Source: Hybos culiciformis (lineage: Eukaryota; Arthropoda; Insecta; Diptera; Hybotidae). Taken from it: DNA of 64,000 nucleotides. Below are positions 44,801 to 53,800 of the stretch, piece after piece (position 1 is the first letter of the stretch; each line of letters begins with the position of its first letter). The notes under the pieces are model-generated. The model worked only from the letters and a program-made list of their open reading frames with translations. It was not told where the DNA came from and ran no database searches. The position numbers were made by a program, and so were the translations under genes. The DNA is taken from contig OZ023273.1 in the NCBI GenBank assembly GCA_964007475.1, positions 77,661,737 to 77,725,736 of the forward strand, written 5' to 3'.

Positions 44801-47800
44801 TTTAGCGGACAAATGTCATTTTGCAAAATGTCATTTGTCCGCGATTGATTTTTGTAGTGGGCAGCGGGACATTTTGCCAAATGACATTTGTCCGCGGCGG
44901 ACAAAAGTCATTTCGAATCGCGGACAAATGTCATTTTGATGTCCGCGATACAAAAACAAATCGCGGACAAATGTCCCGCGGACAAATGTCCAACCCCCGT
45001 TGCTAATCATAACAAAAACTCTTAAATGTAAAAGGAAGTAGAAAATTTTTTTTTTTTTGTAATAAATGCAGTATCCCAACCCTGACGAACTGGATCACGA
45101 AAGTGAAAATATATTCCGGAAGATCTTGTAATCCACTAATGCGAACAAGATTTTACATAATAGATAGCCCACGAAAAAATTTCAGTACCAGTATGTTGGT
45201 ACTGCAACAATACTACAAACAGTACATTAACAGAAAAATACTGCAGTATTTTCGAAGTACTACTGATACCAGTATGCTCTGACTGAAATTTTTCGAAGTA
45301 CCAGTACATTGTGGGAAAAATACTGCAATATTTTTCTAGTACCAGTATACTTTAGCTTAAATTTTCTGCAGTAGCAGTCCAGCATATTGTGGGAAAATAC
45401 TGCAGTAATTTTGAAGTACCAGTACGTATATTGTAAAATACTTAAAATTAGTCAAATCTTATTGTTAGTATAGCGTACATATTTATTAAGAGGGAGCTTA
45501 CCATCACAAACCCATGACTTCTGTATACAAAATCCATTTTGACATTCAAACTGATCTTCAGTGCAATTTAAATGGGTACCTAAAAAAAAAAGGTTGCTTG
45601 TACTTATACTGTAATACATCCAGTTTATAATTACAAATTTTTCTTATTAAAACTCTAAATACTTATATTGAATTGAAAAATGCATTATTATTTTAAAAGG
45701 AAAAAAACGTATTCTCATTTTTATTTCCTGTAAAAACACTGTTAAAAATAAAAACCTTGGATTCATACTGAGAACATTAATTAAAATTATTAAAGAATTA
45801 TGATAATCTAGTAGACTGTACTTCCGACCGAAAAGTGACGTCAGATATGGCAATGACGTCATCACCTAGTGGTATATGTGGATTCAAAATATACATGTCG
45901 TTATACTCGCAAATGTCGAAACGCAGTGGCCGAAAAATGCATCTGATGTTTTTTTTTAAATCGGTTTTATACAATTTTCTCGATAACCGTAAATAAATAT
46001 AATAAAAATAATAATATTCCACAAATTTTAAGAAAAAAAAAAGAAGAAAAATCTTTAAGGACTTCGGAATAAATCATTTTTATATCCGTTTATGCCTATT
46101 ACACCTTTATACCTTATATTTATGTAACGGTAAATCAAGTCTATTAAAACTACATTTTTACAATTTTTACAATAGAGGACAGTTGTGAGAACATTTAAAA
46201 AAAAAAATTGATGGAAGACTTTGGGCCACCTCGTTTTTAGGAGGTTAAGAATAATTTTTTGCAATGAATTTTTTTAAAATTAAAAAATTCTTAGTATTTT
46301 CTATATACTCTAAATGTCGGAATTAGTTTAATTTTGGGCTATCCAGAATGTAGGTATAAGAAATTAAAGAAATTAAAAAGAAGTGTACGTGAATTAAGTG
46401 GTGTATTAATAAATTTAAAGCTTGTGCATATCGTCAGCCCGCAATTATATCGTCGTACATCACAAATCGAAAAAAAATTAGTTGAGAATGCCATTACACT
46501 CAAAATTTTAGCAGATTTCGATATAGCTAATCGGAGAGATTCTATATAGTCTAGTTACTGAGATATAACAGCTCGATTTTGTCGTACATGCCAAAAAAAT
46601 TTAAGAATTTATCACAATGTGTCGTACGTGCAAAATTTTTGGATGTACAATAAAATTCTATAGAAAATGATTGAACGAGATGTTCACAATTATTTTGTAG
46701 TACGTGTTCAATCTATAATAGACAAAATCACAATTTTCTATTGCAATTATTTTATTCTACGAGCATTATTTAAAATAAACGACAAACTAATCGCAGTAGG
46801 CTAGAGAATTATTTTTTTCGATCGTGTTTGTAATCAACTTGGATTAAATAGAAATTAATATACCTCCTAGTTTAGATGATAGGGTTGAAACAGAGTTAAG
46901 TTTTCGTCGAGTTGAAAAATTTCATGTTAAAAATTAACTCAACGAAAACTCAACTCTGTTTCAACCCGATCATGTTAAGTGCGTAATAGTCTCGTGTAAA
47001 AGTAATTCGCTTAAAAAAATTATTATTTTCAAAATATTATGGCGTCACCAGATTCCCATTTGCCTCCAGAATTATTAGCGTAAGTCTAAGACATTCATTA
47101 TAATTATTTCTTTTTGATAATTACGAAGATTTTTTAAAAAATATTTTTAAACATATTAATGGATCATATATTCTGCGAGGAAAACGAGGCTTATAGTCCT
47201 AACACAAAACGTATAAATATTATTTTTTTCGCTTTTATTATTCGAAATTTAAATTAAGAGGACTTGGTACCAGTTTGGATTTTTTGTCCCAAAATTTGAT
47301 TGAAAAGCCGTTTTAGATTATTATAAGTTTAATTTAAAAAAAAGATTTCATTCACAACCTCAGAAATGTTTCATACTTTAAAATGGAATAAAACTTTTGA
47401 GAATCGGCAAAGGCTAAGTGCTCGAAATCTCTTCAAAACCATTTTGTGACACAAAAAAATGGTTTTGAAGAGATTCCGAGCACTTATCCTCAACCGATTC
47501 TAAAAAGTTTTATACCCTTTTAAAGCATCAAACGGTTCGGAGGTTGTGAATGAAATGTTTTTTCTAAATTAAACTTTAAAATAATCTAAATCTGCTTTTC
47601 AAAAAAATTTTGGGACAAAAATCAAAACTGGTACCAAGTCCTCTTAAGCCATTTGTTAAAACTTTATTATTACACAATAAATTTAAATTCATATGATCCC
47701 CAACAAGCACGGTATATTTTTTAATTAAATTAAGTTTTACTACACACATTTCCGTTTGAATCTTTTCTTTTTTCAGATAATTTCTTTGACAGATAAAAAT

Positions 47801-50800
47801 AATTTGCTTTTCAAAAGTATTTCTTCAAGCTACATCTCAATTTATTAATATTCTTCGTAAGCAATCAAATGTTTTATTTTAAAAGCGTTTTTTTTGAAGC
47901 TAAGCCTGTGAAAATACAACATAAATGTAATTTAATCGAATTAAATATTAATTATAATTTTTGTTGAAATTAATCTAAAACTGAATTTTTTGTATATTTT
48001 TTTTAAAACAATATATTTATAATTAATAATGTCGTAAATGTATAATAAAACCGAAATTTTTTTAATATTTTTTTATTAATAGTAAGTAATTTTATTTATA
48101 ATATTTGTTTTATTTAAATTAATTAATAACTAAATTCATTAATAACTTAATAAATTATTATCGTTGCCATCGTCAAAATGGCATATACCACAAGGCAGTC
48201 ATTTTATTAAAAGACTATTCACTCGGAAGTTCGACTTTAAAAATGTTGCCAATGAACCAAGGCTGTATTTAGATAAAAAAAAAATATTGTTTTTCGGCTT
48301 AGTTTTCAGTTTCAGAGCTTCAAACTTTAACTTCAATTTCCCAAATAATGACAACATAATTGCAGACTGACGATATGTCTTTATATTTACATATTAGAAA
48401 ATAACGTTTTTTCTTAGGTTTAAATGACTTTAATGATTTCGTTTGGATTAGAGCTAAGGGTGCATTGTATTGAATTATAGAAGCAATTCAATTATTCATA
48501 TTCATAACATAATAAGAATTAAAAAAGCTTGCACTATTGCTTTTTGCTACAAACAATTTTTTAGAGATGCTACCAACACCTTCCAACGTTGGACGCATCC
48601 TTTGGTCGGTGCTAAAACTGAGTGGTAATGCATCATCGGTACCAAATATATGGAATGTTGATTTGGCGTCCTGGTAGGGTTTGCTTGAGAATAAATTTAC
48701 GTTTCAAAGTGACGTCACGCCGGCTGCAACCAAATTCATTTACGAAAATAACGGGCAGCGCCACACAATATTTTAAATAAAATTTATATGTACTCTTTCA
48801 ATTTGTTTATTAGTTAAATTCATTATTTTATATTCGAGGCTTAATTTAAAAAAATATTTATGATTTTTTTTTAATTTTTAAATAATTACTTAGTAATTTT
48901 TTTAATTCAATTTTAAATCAGTTTTAGATCGAATAATTACCATTAAAAGTACTGACAATGTATGAACTTACCACAATGCGTCTCATCGCCATAATCACCT
49001 GCAAAGTTGAGATAAAATTATTAATTTTTTTAAAATCTAACTAAGTAATTTAATTCTAGTTCATCAAATGTAACGTGAGAAAGTTTCACGCAGATTTTAA
49101 AATTTTTATAGCTACATTGTACTGAAAATAATAATTTGTTTTAATTTTCTATTCCTAAATGAGAGGTTAAAAAATAATTAAATAAGGGTATTTTGTTTTC
49201 TCAAATTAGATTATATAATTATGATGTATATAGGGTTTTTCAATGTAACAACAAAATCAAATCTTGCAATTTTGAAAACTTGCAACATCAAAATCTTGCA
49301 ACATCAAAATCTTGCAACACAAAATGTATTGAATTACAAAATCTTTTACAGAAAATTTTGCAACATTAAAATCTATATGGGTCATTTGCATTTCAATTGA
49401 TAAAAAAGTGTCCACCAACTTTTTCGACAACGTATTCCTAAAATATTAGTTTTACAGTAAAAGGTTTTTCTATAAAAAGCCGAACCTTTTGTGTATATAA
49501 AACTCAGGATTATTATTTTTTTTTTTTAATTAAAATATGAAATAAAAAGGAAACCCCTTTTTAAAAGTCCCATACAAAAAAAATGTCCATGGGCCAAAAC
49601 TGAAAATTATAATTGTAATACATATTTAAAAAAAAATATTCTACAGAAATTATAACAACCAGTGCATATTGTGGGCTGAATACTTATAAATAAAATTACA
49701 AGTGCATTTTTATTATTTATTACGGAATTCAATAATTTTTATTTGTGAAATGCATAGAAAAAAAGTGTCCGTGTAAAAATATTCTTGAATGTTACCGATA
49801 CATTTCATGTTTTTTTTGTTTTATTTAAAAAATAAAAATATTTAACGTATTAAAACAATCAAATAATAATTATTAAAACGGAAAATGTTGTTAAAAAAAT
49901 TTATAAAAATTTAAAAAATTAATTTTTTTTAATTTTTTTGAACCACAATGGTAAGTTTTTAAAACAAATTTCTGAATGTTACCAGAAATATTATAAGGAT
50001 AATTATTGTTTTAAAGAGAAATCGAATAAATTGCAAAGTTGAAAAGGATGTTGGGAATCTACTCTTGTGCATGACGAAATAGAAATTTTCTTGCAATGTA
50101 TTATTCGGTTTTTTAATTTAAAACTTTGATGCCCTACGAAAATTCCTGACTGTTACTTATTATACAATTTTTGTTTACTTATAAATAGTTCATTTATTTT
50201 GTCCATTTTTAGTGTCCTCAAGAGAGGATATTCAAAAAAGATATAGAGAAAAAAGATAATTAGATATTGCCAGAGATAAAAAATATAAGTAAAATGAGAC
50301 AAAAAGGTTTTTTTAATGGAAATCAATCAAAACTACCGATGTTTACTATTACAATTTTTATTTTTAGGAATGATAGAAGAAAAAAAATCTCTGAAGTATC
50401 TGAGGAAATGAAAAAATATTATAGTGAAAAAATATTATAGGAAACAACAATACGAAGAAAAAAGGCTGCAAAACGAGCTGCAATGAAGAAGAAAAAAAAT
50501 CTCTGAAGTATCTGAGGAAATGAAAAAATATTATAGTGAAAAAATATTATAGGAAACAACAATATGAAGAAAAAAGGCTGCAAAACGAGCTGCAAAACAA
50601 CAACTTGAATATATTGATCAATTCAAGATAAGCATCTAAATTTTTTAATTATCTGAAAGAAAATTATCCGGAAGTGAATTCACATCAATTTTTCTCTGAT
50701 GGGCCCTCTTCACAATACTGACAAAAAAACAATTTTTCATGATTTCTAAATATTTATTTAAAAAATGATTTGAATGTGGTACATGGTCGTTTTTCGAGAA

Positions 50801-53800
50801 AGCCCATGGAAAAGGTGCTGCAGATGGCTTTGGAGCTGTTTAAAAACGCACTGCAGATGCTCATGGAAATGATATTTCGAATGTGAAATTATTATTTTTT
50901 ATTTCATAAATTAACGAATAAAAAAAAATGTGTTTTAAGTCATTTTTTTCGAAAAAAAAAAAAAAAAAATTTGCCTGAATGTTACTAAAAGTCATGAATG
51001 TTACTTGTATTATTATCAATGCCTGCGTCAAATACTAATAAAATTTTACAAAAATTTATATCACACAATCAAGCCTCCCCATCTAAACTAACTGGTAAAA
51101 TATCAATTTTAAATATTGGAACCAAAATGACATGATAAAAACAAAAACATTATAAAAATCAGAAATTTTTCTATGGTAAAATAGGAAAACAATTTTTTTT
51201 ACTATTAATACTTAACAATTTTCAAAAACTTTTTGGTATTTTTAATCTTTGTTAGCATTATAAAAAGTCTATGCTTTCCGAAATTTTGTAATATTTTAAA
51301 GATTTTAAATAAATTCAAAAAGATTAAGGTAACATTCAGGAAAAAATTTAGGTTTTTTTATCACAAAAGTCGAAATATACTAAAAAATATTAAACTTGAA
51401 GTGGTTGCGTTTTAAGATATATTAAATAGATAAAACAACTCATACAAATTACTAATTCGTACATTGAAAATTGTAAGTTTCTTTTTTTGAAAAGTTTAAA
51501 AAAAAAAATCAATTGAAATGCAAATGACCCATATAATAATTATGTCATTCTTCAGCACAACTCAAACTAATTTCATTTTAAGAATTAAATTAAGATAATT
51601 ATTATTATTTTCTTCCTGTAAAATCTTCTAAATTCGTATCTTGAACCTAAATCGACATGATAGCTAAATTGTTTACACTGACTCATTGTCAATCTTAGAT
51701 AATTTTTTATTAGCTTTAATCTGGAAAAAGACTTCTCCACAGAAGCCTATTTGTCATATATTTTTGTTGCTGTAAGAAACATTTTGCGTTCAATAACATT
51801 ATACCAATACCATTAAGTCATTTACTGTATATAAAAAAATAACAATTTTTACCGAAAGCCTAGTCCGAGCCCTTGGGCTGAAACCTTTTTTTTAAATTCA
51901 TCTAATCGACATCTCTGACTATCCACTTACTTATTCTTATTAGAATATATTTAAAATTTTATAAAATTTAGAATTTACTAAAATTTTATGTGAAAATTAC
52001 ATAGAGCCTTGGCTGCTTGCGGGCATTTAATTCCGCACAGAAAAAAAATTTGCTCGTACTCATTACGTCAAAAAAGTTCGTTAATGACATTCTCGTTAAG
52101 ATAACGAAAAATAATGAATAATTACGTTTTTGTAACGTAAATTTCGTTTATTTTCTTATTACGAACATTTTTTTCATTTTTAGTACTCGTTAAAAAAGTT
52201 CGTTATCGTTAAATACGGGAATCAAAAATTTCAATAAACATAAATAAATTTCAAACATAAATAAAAAAAATTAATAAATAAAAAAAAAAAATAAAATAAA
52301 AAAAAAAATAAATAAATAAAAAAAAATAAGAAAAAAATAAAAAAAAAATAAAAAAAAAAAAAGAAAAAAAAAAAGAAAAAATTAAAAAAGAAATAAATAA
52401 AAAATTAAATAAACAAAAAAAAAAATTTAGTCTAGTAAATTTTTTCTTTCGTATTTGCGGTGTTTTTGCAGAAGAATTTGAAAGGTTTTTGGTTTTGGGG
52501 TATAACGAACTTTTTTAACGAACTACGAGCTTTTTTCAACGAAATGTTCGTTGTAGCCAAAATAACGAATTTTTCGTTGATTTTAACGAATTATTTAGTT
52601 ATTAGTACGAGCAAATTTTTTTCTGTGCGAAATTCGAAATGATAGAATCTCAATTTCAGGTCCAAGTGAAAGTGAATGAGATTGCGCATATTTTGGCAAT
52701 TAAAGAATAAAAATCACTTGGTTGGTTCAAAAGCATTTTAATGCGGAATGGAAACGTCGATGGATTTTGTAACGCAAGATTTTGTATTGCAAGTTTTCGT
52801 ACCCAACCCGTAATTTTGTTTTATTTGAAAAATAAATGAAGCTGAATTAAATAAATAAAATATTAAGTAATGAATTACCACAGTCATTATCACCGTCGCA
52901 CAGCCAATCTTTGTCGATACAACGATAAGTTCTTGGACATAAAATTGAAGTTCCTGAGGATTCACATGTTTCAGTGTATTTTCGATACCTATATATAGAA
53001 TAAATAAATACAAATTTTAAGGATTTTAGTAATTTTTTTTATTTAATGTGACACTTACACTTCGTTGTAATTTTCACAATCTTTTTCATCTTCTTCATTC
53101 TCACAATTAGGAATTTTATCGCAACGTTCTGCTTTTGGAATACATGTACAACTAGATGTGCACGTCCATTCCCATTCCTTACATTCTATTTGACAATAAT
53201 GTTCGATATCAGACTCCAAAATATGAAGTTCATCATTGACTACATCTGTGTTGATCAAATAAAATTTTTTGGATTATTCTGTTTTCTCAAGAAAATATTA
53301 ATAATAAATAATAAAATAATGTTTCTGAATTTTCTAATTAATTTAATGTTATTTCTTTTATTAACGAACAGTATAACGTATACTCGTTTCTTAGTTTAAG
53401 TCTTTTTTATTTTTTTTGCGATTACGTTATTACAGACAATATTTCGATGCAAAAAACAATTATTTGTTTGCTTTGAACTATATATAAATATAAACTAGAA
53501 CAGTGATGGAGGACCTTTTTATAGACCGGGCCACATTATAAAACTAATATTTTTGTGAAGTCCTTAAAAAATTTAGTTCGTTTAGATAGAACAATGACAA
53601 ATTACAGATTTTTGCATATTGTTAGGAGTTCGATATACATAAATCAAATTATAGAAAATTAAACGCCCAAGAACCTGTAATGTAGCAAACAAACAAATTT
53701 AATATATGTGAACAAAAAAAAACAGAAAATCGTATTATGTTCATTATTAATATTATTATATACAAAAATTTTAGAATTAAAAACTTTATTAAATTTTTTA

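Larger units (their letters stand above)
49374..51535. mobile_element. 2.16 kb DNA element with 28-bp perfect terminal repeats
   Basis: TATATGGGTCATTTGCATTT... (28 bp) at 49374-49401 recurs perfectly inverted at 51508-51535. TATA lies at both rims, so the target duplication may be TA or TATA. TGAATGTTAC occurs at least five times inside in both orientations. Carries the decayed frame 50205-50885. Confidence 0.88.
49232..52811. mobile_element. Keyword element CTTGCAACATCAAAAT, host to two nested elements
   Basis: Left part 49232-49373 has TCTTGCAACATCAAAA four times; right part 52715-52811 has the inverse (ATTTTGTAACGCAAG, ATTTTGTATTGCAAG). Rims GGGTTTTTC and reversed CGGGTTGGG, each next to TA. 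The interior includes 49374-51535 and 52036-52627. Confidence 0.65.
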
